From Cannabis sativa (lineage: Eukaryota > Streptophyta > Magnoliopsida > Rosales > Cannabaceae): 64,000 nucleotides of DNA. This document shows, in pieces, positions 36,070-48,037 of this stretch. Where the stretch lies: NCBI RefSeq assembly GCF_029168945.1, contig NC_083604.1, positions 65,116,211 through 65,180,210 of the forward strand, written 5' to 3'. Under the pieces are notes generated by a model. It saw only the letters and a list, made by a program, of their open reading frames with translations, ran no database searches and was not told the origin of the DNA. The position numbers were made by a program, and so were the translations under genes. The first letter of the stretch is position 1. Every line of letters starts with the position of its first letter.

Positions 36070-37963
36070 TGTTGGAAATTATTTTACCAGGATCTTAGAT
36101 CTACTCACAAGTATGTTTATTAACATCCTAAATAAGAACTTTCTAAAACGATAAATTAAACACATATAAAGTTTAAGAAACCTTACATTGGGTGCAGCGG
36201 AATATAATGACTCCTTCCGTTCAGATATCTAGCCCTTGATTCCTTTCTGTAGCAGAGCATTATCAATATCTGAACCTGGATCTCTTTCTCTGAATCCTTG
36301 ATGCTGAAACTCCTTTGCTGATGATCTTTCTTCACGATCTTCCTCACTATGATTGAGGTATTGCTTGATGTGTGTGGGCACTACTCTAATCACTAAGGAT
36401 TTCGAAATTCAAAGGAAGAAGAAAGAAGAAGTGGCAGCTAAAGATAGGGAGAGAGAAGGCTCAGTTTTTCTGAATCAGAAGAAGTCAGAAGAAAAGTCTA
36501 TTTTTCCTGAAGCCTTCACTATCTATTTATAGCATTCCACTAGGGTTAGATTTGAATTATATGGCATTAAAATAATGAAAAAATCAACTTAAAAACCTAC
36601 AATAGGTGGCCGGCCATACACTTAGTGGATTGGGCCTTGCTTTTTGCAATTTTGCAATTTTAACACCTTTTGTATCTGATTTTCTCAAAAATGTCAATTT
36701 CCTAATTCAACCATTTAAATGTCAATTCTAACTATTTAATAACTATAAATAATTATTAAATAATATTGTCATTTATCATATTTATTAATTGAACCATACA
36801 AAGTATCATAATTAACAAATATGCCCCTATAAACTCTTTCTTTACAATTTCGCCCTTACTTAGTGAAAATTTCACAAATAGACATAGTCTAATTTGAGAA
36901 TTATAATTGATTAATCAAAACCAATTACATGAGTCTTACAAGCAATATTATCTCAACTAGTGGGGGGACCATGGGTCTATATAACCGAGCTTCCAATAAG
37001 TAGATCAAGAATTTAGCACTAAAATTCACTAACTTATTAATTCTTCGTTGAATCCACGCATAGAACTTAGAATTGCACTCTCAGTATATAGAATGCTCTA
37101 TATGTTCCACCATATAGACACATCATTAGTTATCCATTGTTATAATCCTAATGTGATCAATTATCCTCTATATGAATGATCTACACAGTAAAGGGATTAG
37201 ATTACCGTAACACCCTACTATGTATTTTATCCTTAAAACACTTGACCCCGTATAAATGATATTTCAGCTTATGTGAAATGAGATCTCCACCATTTATTTT
37301 CGTTTGGTCAAGCTCGAAGGTGATCATCCTTTGCTTACTATTCGCCAGATAGAAGCTATAGATTCCATGTTTATGCTAGCGCTCCCACTCATTGCACTAC
37401 CGTGTTCCCAAAATGTACGTATCACCCTGACCTAAAAGTAGGCTTAACTAACAAATCAAAGAACACGAATAGCCTTTCAAGATTGAGCCTAATCATAACA
37501 GGATTAAGATCATTTGATCTAGGATCAACTTGGCGATATTGACTTGAATAGATTCTACGGTAAGTTTAATTAAATCTAAGTCAAAGTTCAATATCGGTCC
37601 CTTCCGATGCATACTCCATGCATCCAACCTGAGCTTTACTTTAACCAATGTTCTGGAAAGAACATAGTATTTCTCCAAATACAAGTAAACTCTTGTTGTA
37701 GATTATCATATCAGTAAAACCCTGTGTCTGATAAATCTAGGAAACTTTATTCACATAGTCATGTTTACTTTCTAATGTGTTGACGGCACAATAAACAGGA
37801 TCAAGTATGTGAAAAGGGTTTCAGATGAATCTATACATTATGTACATATAATCATGAAATAAATCATGTGAACCATGCAACATTAAATGTTATTTCTGAT
37901 CTATATTAATAAGTAAATCTGATTATATTGAAATGAGTTTTATTTAGGGCATAAAACCCAACA
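36070..37963 (-). repeat. 5' LTR of element E
   Basis: 1894 bp. On the minus strand it begins TGTTGGGTTTTATGCCC and ends ATTTCCAACA, with a TATA box (GCTATAAATAGATAG) near 36521-36535. Clearly related to, but diverged from, the solo LTR at 29004-30906. Confidence 0.88.
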
Positions 37964-38270
37964 GAAGTTGGGATCAATATTTAGAACATGTGAAATTTTT
38001 GAAGGATCAATTCCAACCATATCCGCATGCGACTAGGCAAAAATGTTTAGGTTTGCTCTTAGAAATTTTATCAATTCTGATTTTACTTCGAGCAACAAAC
38101 CTTTTCCGATCTTTAGCTTTTTGGTCGGGATATCTGGATCGATCTCGATCTCTTCTAATTCTTCTACAGGTCCAACATTGCTGCTTGGGTCTTCAAGTCA
38201 AGGATCCATATCTTCATCCCCGCCTTGAGAAGTTCCCTACTTGGAAATATTTTTTCCCTTGTCTGTGCTC
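37964..38270 (-). pseudogene. Gypsy D linker between protease and RT
   Basis: On the minus strand this reads EVKSELIKFLRANLNIFA, a TAG, then SHADMVGIDPSKISHVLNIDPNF, the conserved segment before RT in Tat-type polyproteins. It stops at the edge of element E. Confidence 0.8.
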
Positions 38271-38950
38271 TAGCTGGAGGATATTTCCTTCTTAGCCTTG
38301 GCCACTGCAAGGTTGTAACATTCCGGAGCAGGCTGCTGGTTTCCTCTTAGACCCCCTACCCCATTCTTTGTTGGAAACTTCAGGCATGAGTGAAATATTG
38401 ATGTGACAACCTTTAAGTCATACAAAGCCGGCCGGCCCAGCATTACGTTAAAAGTTGAAGGAACATCCAATATCAGGAATTGTGCCATGATAGTCATGCT
38501 CGTCGGAGCTTGTCCAACAGTGAGGGGTAGACGAATTTGTCCTAGAGGTGCGACTCCTTGACCGGAGAAACCATAGAGAGGCTGGAGGCATGGGGTTGGA
38601 TCCTTGAGTTGGAGTCCCATCTTTTCATAAGCAGTTTTGAACAAGATATTGGAAGAGGCTCCATTATCGATCATGGTTCTGGCCACCATTTTATTGGCTA
38701 TCTGGATTTCCACGATCAGCGGGTCGTTGTGCAGAAATTTAATTTTGACAGCGTCTTCATCGTTGGAGGTTATGGTCGGTCCTCCAGCTCGTGGAACTTT
38801 TGGCTTCCTTTCTTCCAAAGCTAGGATAACTTCTTCCTGCTCGTGCTGTGCTGTTCGAGCATACCTCTCCCGAGCATTGCCCAAATCTCCAGCCATGTGC
38901 GGGCCTCCAACAATAACTTGCAGATGCCCATCTACCGGTGGAGGTAGCAA
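38270..38950 (-). pseudogene. Gypsy D aspartic protease region
   Basis: Open frame of about 226 codons that processes the polyprotein. It contains ITSNDEDAVKIKFLHNDPLI, then the active-site region ARTMIDNGASSNILFKTAYE and the flap and second hydrophobic motif (DVPSTFNVMLGRPALYDLKV). The active site reads D-N-G-A-S-S, where D-G/T-G is more usual. It is separated from gag by a short break near 38960. Confidence 0.85.
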
Positions 38951-38977
38951 ATCCTGGTTATTGTTGTTCCTTTGACC

Positions 38978-40952
38978 CTAGTTAGTTTTGACATACTTCT
39001 GCAGGTGTGGGTTGTTTTTCCTCATCAAGAATTCAATTTCCCGCTTCAAGTTGTTACATTCATTAGTGTTGTGGCCGTAGTCTCCGTGGAACCGACAAAA
39101 CTTTGTCATGTCCCTCTTGCTGACATCTTTCTTCATGGGCCTGGGCTTCTTATATGGGGCCAGCGACTGAGTTGCCATGTACACACTTTCTATATCTTCA
39201 GTCAAAATAGTAAATGCGGTGTACTTGGCATGATTCTCTCGGGGAGCTTGTTCGGATTTGCCAGTGAACTTTCCTTTCTTCCCATTCCCTTGCTTGTGGT
39301 TGTTGTTGGAACGTTTACCACTTGAGCTTGAATTATTTGGGTAATGGGGAAGTTGGGTGGATGTTCCAGTAGAAGGAGCCTTTGACTTGCCAGGCTTTTG
39401 CTCACCTTCCGCTCTTTGAATGGCTTCTTCGAGCTTGATGAAGCCTTCGGCATGGTCAAGAAAATCTCTCATTGAGTCTACCGGCCCGTTCTTCCTTATA
39501 TCCTTCCAAAGTTCGCCAAGGACTTCAATGCCCCCCAGTATCACGGATAACTTTCCATCTTCAGTTACCCGTAAAACTTTGGTTGCCTCCATCATGAATC
39601 TGCTGATATATGCCTGGAGAGGCTCGCCTGGTCTTTGCTTAACTTCGACCAAGTCTTCTAGATGCAACGGAAGTTGGCATGAGGAGGAGAATTGTCCATG
39701 GAATTCCGAAGAGAAGGTTTTCCATGAACTAAACTTTCCAGGAGCCAACTTGAAATACCATTGCTGAGCAGCTTCGGACAGAGTAGCAGGAAAAATTCTG
39801 CAACATACATCTCCTCGTACCCCTTGCAAATCCATTTGCATTCTGAAGTACTTGAGATGGGAAAGGGGATCTTCTCTCCCTGTGTACATCTTCCACGTTG
39901 GCATTTTAAACTTGTGAGGCAACGCCAGGAGATTGATCTCAGGTGACAAAGGAGTTCAGCATGCTCGGTCCAGCTCAAGATCATTGTTTCTTTGTCCAGC
40001 CATGCCGTGAAACATATTTTTCAGTTCGTCTAGTTGTGCCTGTACGGCTGGGAGAACCTGCTCGGCATTCTCGTCAATTTGAATTACATCACCATCTCTC
40101 TAAGTGAGAATTTGAGTACGGGTTCTGGGCTGCACGATCGTCTACTCCCCTCCTTATGTTTAGATCATTCCTTAGGTCATGGGTCGCCCCCAACCTTTCG
40201 AATACATAAGTGCCTGACTGCCTTAGCGATTGATTTGCTTGGTAAACGGGTGGAATGGCACCATTGATCTGGTTGGAACCATCAGGTATGACTTCTCCTG
40301 ATGAATTACTAGACAAGGTCTGCCCGTACCGCTAGGCCCACGAGTGGAACTCGTGATCGGGGATTGGACGGCTGACCATTTGTAGTCTGGGACGTATTCA
40401 TCGATGGATCTTCGTCTGTCTCACCCAAGAGAACGACATTCGGAGGTTGGTGACCTACATTTGGTAAGCTTTTCGTATCAACATGGTAGCTTGCCGACTA
40501 CGATTTTCAATCTCTGTATGGTGAGCCCTTAACGCCTCCATCTCTCTATCTCTCCACTCGGTAAACATACGCCTTTGTTCTTCGAACGCGAGATTTACCG
40601 CAGTGCGGAGTTCGTCCTGATCATGATGTAGGGTATTGTTGTGACCCTGCATGAGTCCAAGAGCGTCACTGAGATTTCGTAACTCAGTAGCATCTCCGAT
40701 GATCGTCTGGGTGTTGGTTCCAGGCGGAACAGTTGTGTTATGAATGCCCTGGTTGGGTGCAGAACTGTTATTCCCAGTCTCTTGCACACCAGGCGCGATT
40801 TCATCTATAGGAGCTGTTACACCATTCCCCACGTTTGCCGGCTGTCCAAGATTAACAGCTGGCAGAACCCTTGTGTTTCCTGGGTTCTACAATGCAGGAT
40901 CCACCGTCTGTGAATTTGCTGGATCAGTCAGGCCTCTACGAGTCTGCACCAT
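38978..40952 (-). pseudogene. Gypsy D gag
   Basis: The capsid/nucleocapsid protein. The best start is ATG at 40952 (MVQTRRGLTDPANSQ), followed by a TAG at 40887-40889 and an acidic, coiled-coil N-terminal region (ELRTAVNLAFEEQRRMFTEW). Frame breaks near 40320-40450 and 39950 precede the core at 38978-39949: MPTWKMYTGREDPLSHLKYF, AAQQWYFKLAPGKFSSWKTF (the retrotransposon gag domain), a basic Asn/Ser-rich stretch, and a CRFHGDYGHNTNEC zinc knuckle near the end. Confidence 0.87.
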
Positions 40953-41018
40953 CGTACTCGTGGTTAGATTTTGAATAAAGAGCTATTCTTGATTCTGCTC
41001 TCAATAAAAACACCAAAA

Positions 41019-41204
41019 TATTGTCATTGCTTTTAGCCAACGACAATGAGTCTGATTTAGTAAGCGATAAGTGATTTATAGCAATCGATATATAATAAAG
41101 CAATATAAAGACACAAGAATTTTATAGAGGTTCAGCCCCGAGCAGTTCGGTAATAGCCTAATGCTCGTTACTTGTATTGACTTAAGAACAAGGAGAAATG
41201 TTCC
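41019..41204 (-). repeat. 5' LTR of Gypsy D, inner segment
   Basis: Matches 17777-17962 of the 3' LTR. It is cut at GTTCC by the chromovirus F insertion and resumes at 50080. The inner edge reads TATTGTCATTGC here versus TGTTGACCTCAC in the 3' LTR. Confidence 0.88.
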
Positions 41205-43234
41205 TGTAACGCCCTGTCCAACAGGGACGCCACGTGTGTGCACTTTATTTAAAATACCAATAATTATATAAGATGTAATTATACTAAAAGTGTGGGTAAT
41301 TAAAATTTTGATAGTTAAAAACTCATCCTTTAAACTATTTAACAAAAGATAAGTAACATGATTTATGGGGTCCCCCTGTTTCCAAAATATTTACAAACTG
41401 GTTTCAAAGTATTTTACAACATAAACTTTATATTTTTCCAAAATACAATCAAAATAGAGCATCCCGTCAGAACTGGCCGCCCGCCGGTATGTACATTGCT
41501 GCTGTGACCATAACTCATGGTTGTTCGACTTTAGCTTTTCCTTTACCTGCACCATAAAGCACCAGTGAGTCACAGAGACTCAGCAAGAAAGTGATCAAAA
41601 CAGTAATCGAAAGAAAATAATTATCAACTTATTCTCATGCCATTATGTTTACTCACTATTCAATAATAATAAGCATTCCCTTAAACATCATACATTCCTG
41701 GTACTTAATAAAGTACCACTTTTACCACTCGTTACATACGAGCTGAATATGTCACTATCGTTGCCCGATAACGCAAACGATAAGTAAGAAACCTAACCGC
41801 GGTTTCAAGAGTAATTACTCATAACTATAATAACGTTTCCAACCCTAGGTAATAACCTAGGCTTAATAAGCTTTAATTAACATCATGATAATAATCAAGA
41901 TCACCTCCATTCATTCATTGATTTTTAACCACATATGGTGCTTACCACTTTTCTTACCTTAATTCAGAAGTCAAGAATATGGCCGACCTGGGTGGAAAAA
42001 CAAGCTAGGCAATCCCTGGTCCCCATGTCACGACAATTGAAACACAATAAATACCTTAACATAATATTCCGGATTTAAAACCCTAATTTAGAAACCAAAT
42101 GCAACCTAACTCACAACAACCCCAATTTAGGTCAAGCATCCCATATTTAATTTAAAACAGATAGTACACAACTCCTAGGGTCAAAACCGAACATAAAACA
42201 AACCCGAAGAAAATCTCCCCTCGCAGTAACCGGCCGACCTCGGTATACCGAGAACCCATCCGTCGACCTGCTCGTTAATCAGAACAAAAGTTCCTTTTCA
42301 CCAAAATCGAACCAAAACCCCTCCAAACCTATCCAAACTTTCCAGAACAGTTTATTAACATACATATGACATAACCTAAGCTGCAGAACACAATGGTTCA
42401 ATCTCTAGCTTAAAATCACACACTCAAGTGAAGAAATCAAGTTTCTTTTAGCTTTCTCACTCACCAATCAATCCCAACAGCCATGAATTCAATCCAAACA
42501 TGCATTAACAGACCTTATTTAACTTGGATAACAAACCTACACCTTCACTAAACCTACAGCTTTGAAAATTTTCAAAAAAATAACAAAACCTAGCTTGAAA
42601 ACCTAAGAAAACACCAAAACTAAAAGGATGAACTTACCTAGGGTGCAAGGTTAACTTGGAGATGGAGTTTAGCTCTGAAAGTTGATGTTGGCTGAAGCAA
42701 AACACTCCCTCAAGAGGCTGGTTCAGTTGCTCGAAGGAAGAAGAGAAAAAAGGTTGAGAAAATTTGGTTACTTGCCTTGGAAGGAAGCTCCTTCTTCCTT
42801 TTAAAATGCTTTTCTTTCTTTTTTTTTTTTTTAAAAAATTTCTTCCTTAAATAAAAATGGGCAGCAGCAAAGAAAAGAGGAAAAGTCAAAAAAAAAATAT
42901 TTTCTTGAATTCCTAATTTACCCCTCTCACACCTTTTTTTTAAAAGAAACCCTAGGGGCATTTTGGTAATTTTACTAACTCCCCATTCCGACATTCTAAT
43001 AAAATTCTAACTTAATCCGGGATATTCTCAAAATAATTCTTTCATTTAATGTCGTGACATTGCTAACCACATAGCTAAATTTCCACAATTACCGGGTCCA
43101 AAATAACATATTTACTTAAATAATTTCTCAAAAATTCATCTAAGTAAGATCATAATCCTACTTCATTTTCCAAGTAATTACATATTTAATAAAATATGTC
43201 CATTTAAATATTATTTATTTTCTGGGATATTACA
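41205..43234 (-). repeat. 3' LTR of chromovirus F
   Basis: 2030 bp; on the plus strand from TGTAACGCCCTG to GGGATATTACA. Nearly identical to 48038-50079 except in a few GC-rich patches (about 41465-41510 and 42225-42290). Confidence 0.93.
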
Positions 43235-43250
43235 ACTATCCCCCACTTAT
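43235..43250 (-). other. Polypurine tract of chromovirus F
   Basis: The minus strand reads AAGTGGGGGATAGT immediately before the 3' LTR start TGTAATATCCC. Confidence 0.85.
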
Positions 43251-43270
43251 AGGAATTTCGTCCTCGAAAT

Positions 43271-44548
43271 TTACCTGAAAAGCTCGGGATACAACTCCCG
43301 CATCTGCGACTCTAATTCCCAAGTCGCTTCTTCAACTTTGCTGTTCCGCCACAACACTTTGACTAGTGAAATAGTCTTGTTTCGCAACACCTTTTCTTTC
43401 CTGTCTAAGATGTACCGGTTGTTCTTCATATGACAGGCTTCCGGTTTGAAGCTCAATGTCTTCATAACTTAAGATATGAGTTGTATCGTATACATATTTC
43501 CGAAGCATCGAGACATGAAACACATTATGAACCCTGATAAGGCGGGAGGTAGAGCCAACCGATAAGCTACCTGACCTACTTTCTCAAGAATCTCAAATGG
43601 ACCAATAATTCTGGGACTCAACTTTCCTTTCTTCCCGAACCTTTGAATTCCCTTCATTGGGGATACCCGAAGAAAAACAAAATCCCCAACTTGGAACTCA
43701 ACATCTCTACGCTTTGGATCTGCGTAGCTTTTCTGTCTACTTTGGGAAGCAAGCATACGAGCTCGAATCTTTTCAATAGCCTCGCTCGTTCTTTGGATGC
43801 CTTCGTGTCCAAGATACCTACGTTCACCAAACCCCTCATCCTGAATAGGTGATCGACATTTCCTTCCATAAAGCATCTCATACGGAGCCATGCCAATGGT
43901 ACTCGATAACTATTGTTATAAGAAAATTAATCGAGGTAGGTACTTGTTCCAAGAACCTTCAAAGTCCATTATACATGCCCTCAACATATCCTCAAGTATC
44001 CGAATAGTTCTTTCAGATTGACCATCTGCTTCGAGGATGAAAAGTCAGTATCGAATCTCAACTTAGTACCCATTGCTTGTAAACTTCCCGTAACTTGGAT
44101 GTAAATTTTGGATCTCGATTCGAAACTATCGACTTTGGGGCACCATGAAGTCGAACTATTTCCTTAATATACAAATCGGCATATTGATCCACCGTATACG
44201 TTGTCCTCACCGGAGAAAGTGAGCGTACTTCGTATATCGATCCACTATCACCCAAATAGAATCATAATACCCTACCGTTCGGGTAATCCCACCACAAAGT
44301 CCATGGTGATGTCTTCCCATTTCCATTCGGTGAATCTTTAGAGGTCAAGCAAACCTCCCGCCTTTTGGTGTTCTCGCTTTAATTTGTTGAAAAGTTAAGC
44401 ATTTTGACACATATTCAACAATATCCCTCTTCATACCCGGCCACCAATATAAAGCTTTCACATCATGATACATCTTGGTTGTTCCGGTGTAAGGAGTACG
44501 GTGTAGTATGAGATTCATCAAGAATCTCTTGTCCGATTTCTTTGTCAA
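43271..44548 (-). pseudogene. Chromovirus F integrase and chromodomain
   Basis: Minus strand. Zinc-domain remnant ([20 protein letters not shown], second cysteine pair damaged: CLTFQQ), core pieces (YADLYIKEIVRLHGAPKSIV with SNRDPKF), then an open C-terminal frame (PYEMLYGRKCRSPI ... DVEFQVGDFVFLRVSPMKGI ... KLSPRIIGPFEILEKVGQVA). After a frame change, 43271-43465 encodes a chromodomain (YILDRKEKVLRNKTISLVKV, WRNSKVEEATWELESQMREL) that in this family guides integration to heterochromatin. Broken by several small frameshifts. Confidence 0.87.
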
Positions 44549-45340
44549 CCTACATACGTATCTCCGTTTTTGTATCGCAACAACCCATCGATAAGCATGA
44601 AAAGTCTCTTGCCAATCCAGGCCTCTAACTTCTCCTTATGTCCCCGTAGCTCAAGGTCACCTTGTTGGGCTACTCTAATTCTTTCCAACAGATTAGATTG
44701 TATGGTGATATTAGCAAGTTTTCCAATTACAAATTCAATTCCCGCTCTCGTCATATCCTCGCCCAACTTGGCCGAGATTTCCTTTAGTTCACAAACTTGC
44801 CCCGGTCCCTTCCGACTTAGAGCATCCGCTACCACATTTGCTTTACTGTGGTGGTAGAGAATCTCGCAAATTCAATGTCCTCGACTCGCTCTAACCATCG
44901 TCGTTGCCTCATATTTAAATCCTTCGAGTGAAAAAGTACTTCGAGGCTTTTGTGATCCGTATAAATTTCACACTTCTCACCGTACGTATAGTGACGCCAA
45001 ACTTTTAGTGCAAAGACAACCGCCGCTAATTCAATATCATGGGTAGGATATCGTTGCTCATACTCCTTCAATTGCTGGATGCATAAGCAATCACTTTTCC
45101 CGATTGCATAAGAACACAACCTAACCCTTGTTTGGATGCATCACACAAATCACAAACTTTTCGTCACCTTTTGGTAAGGTTAGCACGGGAGCGGTAATCA
45201 ACCTTTGCTTCGCTCTGAAACTACCTTCACACTTGTCGGTTCAAACAAACTTACAATTCTTTCGGGTCAACTCGCTTAAAGGCGTAGAAATCTTGCAGAA
45301 GCCCTCAACAAATCTTCGTAATACACTTCGCTAACCCTGT
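44545..45340 (-). pseudogene. Chromovirus F RNase H
   Basis: Minus strand with LKEYEQRYPTHDIELAAVVF, WRHYTYGEKCEIYTDHKSLE and RQRRWLERVEDIEF, then VADALSRKG, the usual RNase H end before integrase. Small frameshifts near 44840 and 45110-45130 break it. Confidence 0.85.
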
Positions 45341-46290
45341 GAAACTTCTAACTTCAGCTTGCCGACTTAGGTCGAGGCTACCACGCACTCGCTTCAACCT
45401 TTACCGGATCCACTAAAATACCATCTTTACTCACCACATGCCCCAAGAAACTCACCCGAGGTAACCAAAATTCACATTTCTTAAATTTGGCATACAACTT
45501 ATGCTCCCCGAGACGTTGTAATACCATTCGAAGATGTCTTTCGTGAGTCTCTTCCGAGTCCGAATAAATTAGAATATCATCGATAAAGACAATAACAAAA
45601 TCATCCAGTAAAATCTCCGAACACTCGGTTCATCAAGTCCATAAATGCCGCCGGGCATTTGTCAATCCGAAGGACATTACCAAGAATTCATAATGACCAT
45701 ACCGGTCCGAAAAGCCGTCTTGGGAATATCCTCCTCTCGAATCCTCGCTTGGTGATAACCGCATCGAAGATCAATCTTAGAAAAGACAGCTTTACCCCGT
45801 AACCGATCAAATAAATCATCTATTCTTGCGTAGGGTACTTGTTCTTCACTCGTTAATTTGTTTAACTCCCGATAATCTATACACATTCGTAATGTTCCAT
45901 CTTTCTTTTTCACAAACAAAAACCGGTGCACCCCAAGGTGAAGTACTAGGTCTAGTAAATTTCAAATCCATCATCCCCCGTAATTGAACTTTTAACTCTT
46001 TCACTCCGGCAGTGCCATCCCGTAGGAGCTTTCGATACGAGCTCAACTCCCGGTATTAAATCAATCTCAAAATCAATTTCACGTTTTGGTGGCAACCCCG
46101 GTAACTCTTCTGGGAACACATCCAAATTCTCGAACCACGGGACATGCTCCGGTCCCGCTAGTGGTTCCCTCGGAAATATCCACAACACTTGCCAGAAACC
46201 AATGCACCCTTCACACAACAAATCCCTTGCCTTAAGGGCTGAAATTAAGGGAATCCGAGATCCTTGCATCTTACCCACAAATACAAAAGG
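45340..46290 (-). pseudogene. Chromovirus F reverse transcriptase
   Basis: Minus strand. PEELPGLPPKREIDFEIDLI and the following PG linker, then [40 protein letters not shown], then [11 protein letters not shown], after which a one-base loss changes frame (about 45697). The remaining [18 protein letters not shown] and catalytic FIDDIL motifs follow in shifted frames near 45560-45690. The enzyme would copy element RNA if intact. Confidence 0.87.
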
Positions 46291-46299
46291 GTCCTCGCC

Positions 46300-46664
46300 C
46301 TCGGCCGAAAAGTTACCATCTTTCTTTTACAATCAATGGTGGCGTTGTATTTAGCAAGCCGTCCATCCCCAAAATAACATCAAAATCCTCCGCATTTAAT
46401 TCTATCGATCAATCGATAACTCTCTTCCTTCCACAAACACCGGAAGGGATCGAACCCACCTCGCCGGAGATAACCAACTCCCGCAAGAGGCAACAAGGTT
46501 CCAAAACCTCTAAAAGCACATCACTAGGTTTATTCAAATCGCTTCAATTATTCTACTTGAAATATAAGAATGCGTCGCACCGGAATCAATTAATACAAAT
46601 AATAAAGTACCGGCGAATAAAGCCGACCGCCGTCAGCGAAGGACCAAGACGCCCTCGCCTTGAG
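46300..46664 (-). pseudogene. Chromovirus F protease region
   Basis: Short minus-strand pieces including LFVLIDSGATHSYIS near 46560-46620, an aspartic protease active site (DSGATHS) typical of chromoviruses. The rest is in broken frames. Confidence 0.7.
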
Positions 46665-47700
46665 TCAAGGCAAATACTCGAGCAGAGCGGGTGTATCATC
46701 CTTCTTTTGCTCTAACCGTAGCAATTGTGGACAATTTCTCTTCATATGACCCACCATTCCACGTGGAAACAGGCCCCAGCCTCGACACTCGCCTGTGTGA
46801 TGCCTTTTACACCTTGGACATTCGGGAAAAGTCCGCCAGCTTTCATTCCCACTACGACGGAAACTTTGGTTACCCCGGAATCTTTTGTTTGGGCCCGCCG
46901 CCGATGTTTCACTAGGTCTTTTCCCCGCGGTCACCAAGATCGCATTCTTCCCGAACCAAAGACACCTCGCTGATTGTTTCCATGAATCTCTTCTCGGCAA
47001 TATTTTTCTTCGTATCCGAGCCTCTCGCACCCTCGAAACTAAAGCCAACTCAACTATCCGAGCATAAGTTCGGCAACCCCGGTTGTTTAAGCAACAATCA
47101 CATCCCGGCGATGTGTTCATCCGACCCCCGAATAAACTTGGCTTTTCTAGCAAATTCCGCAGCCACCTCATCCGAGGCAAACTTTGCCAATCGATCAAAT
47201 TTAGTAGCATACTCGTCGTCAAATGCCATACTACCCCGAGTTAACCGTATAAACTCTTCCCGCCTTTGCTTCGCCTTAATAGACTCATTATAATACTTCT
47301 CAAAAAATAAGGCCCGAAAAGTTTCCTGTGTCATATTATTCAGATCATGGCCCTGAGATACAATCTCCCACCAAATACGGGCATCATCTCGTAGCATATA
47401 GGTAGCACACCAGACCCGGTCATTAGCATCAACTCGCATAAAATCAAAAATGGATGTTATCATACTCATCCATTGCTCGCTTTGAGTGGATCGCACCACC
47501 CTCAAACACCGGGCGGGTTCTCGCTTTACGAACCGTTCATATAATGGTTCCAAACGATTTCCCGCATCCGAAGTGGCACTACTAGAGGTGCCTGAGGATC
47601 AGATTCGATTTAGAGCAGGCCGAGCTCGTCGCTTTTCTCTTAATTCTCTCCGATTTGCTCACCCCGCTCGCCGAATAGTTTCTTGCATGGCAAAGATATA
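46665..47700 (-). pseudogene. Chromovirus F gag
   Basis: Minus strand. An N-terminal piece starts near 47686 (MQETIRRAG then a stop). The capsid core is open at 47098-47553: DRVWCATYMLRDDARIWWEI, NNMTQETFRALFFEKYYNES and AKQRREEFIRLTRGSMAFDD, the retrotransposon gag domain. A frame change leads to 46665-47222 with a CCHC-like zinc region (CPRCKRHHTGEC, then GHMKRNCPQ). Confidence 0.85.
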
Positions 47701-48022
47701 ACTCGTTCCCAATTAGGTGGTGGTAAAGGGTTCTCTCCCTCACCGGCAGCTCGAGCCCGCCTAGCTCACGGCACCCCTACCGTCCGCCTTGGGTGCATAA
47801 CTATACACCCGCGATCACATTCCAAGTAATAACAATACCGATAAGTATTTCCATATATTATAATCCTTCCCACAACATTCGATATCGACATAATTCGATA
47901 ATCGTATAATCGAAAATTAACAAGTCGGCTCGTTAACTTAAAACTTACTAAACCATGAGTCGATCGTGTCCCATGTGCCCAATGTACATATCAAACCGCC
48001 TTCAGGATCTAAAAACCTTGGC
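47701..48022 (-). other. Chromovirus F leader
   Basis: Non-coding 5' leader between the primer site and gag. Nothing else recognised. Confidence 0.5.
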
Positions 48023-48034
48023 GCTCTGATACCA
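48023..48034 (-). other. Primer binding site of chromovirus F
   Basis: The minus strand reads TGGTATCAGAGC three bases after the 5' LTR edge; complementary to initiator methionine tRNA. Confidence 0.88.
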
Positions 48035-48037
48035 TGT

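Larger units (their letters stand above)
31658..37963 (-). mobile_element. Element E: truncated Copia-type element with one LTR
   Basis: Minus-strand insertion between the protease and RT of Gypsy D. It has a 5' LTR (36070-37963), an initiator-methionine-tRNA primer site (36055-36067) and about 4.4 kb of AT-rich interior with no recognised coding region. No 3' LTR is present: Gypsy D coding resumes near 31657 directly after interior sequence, and no target duplication was found. It is therefore a truncated copy. Two related motifs GTTGTCCCGTTTAGGCGAGA-like occur near 32530 and 32643. Confidence 0.75.

Noticed and set aside
29004..37963. The two opposite LTRs as ends of one element
   Set aside because: LTRs of one element must point the same way, and the sequence between them includes Gypsy D RT.
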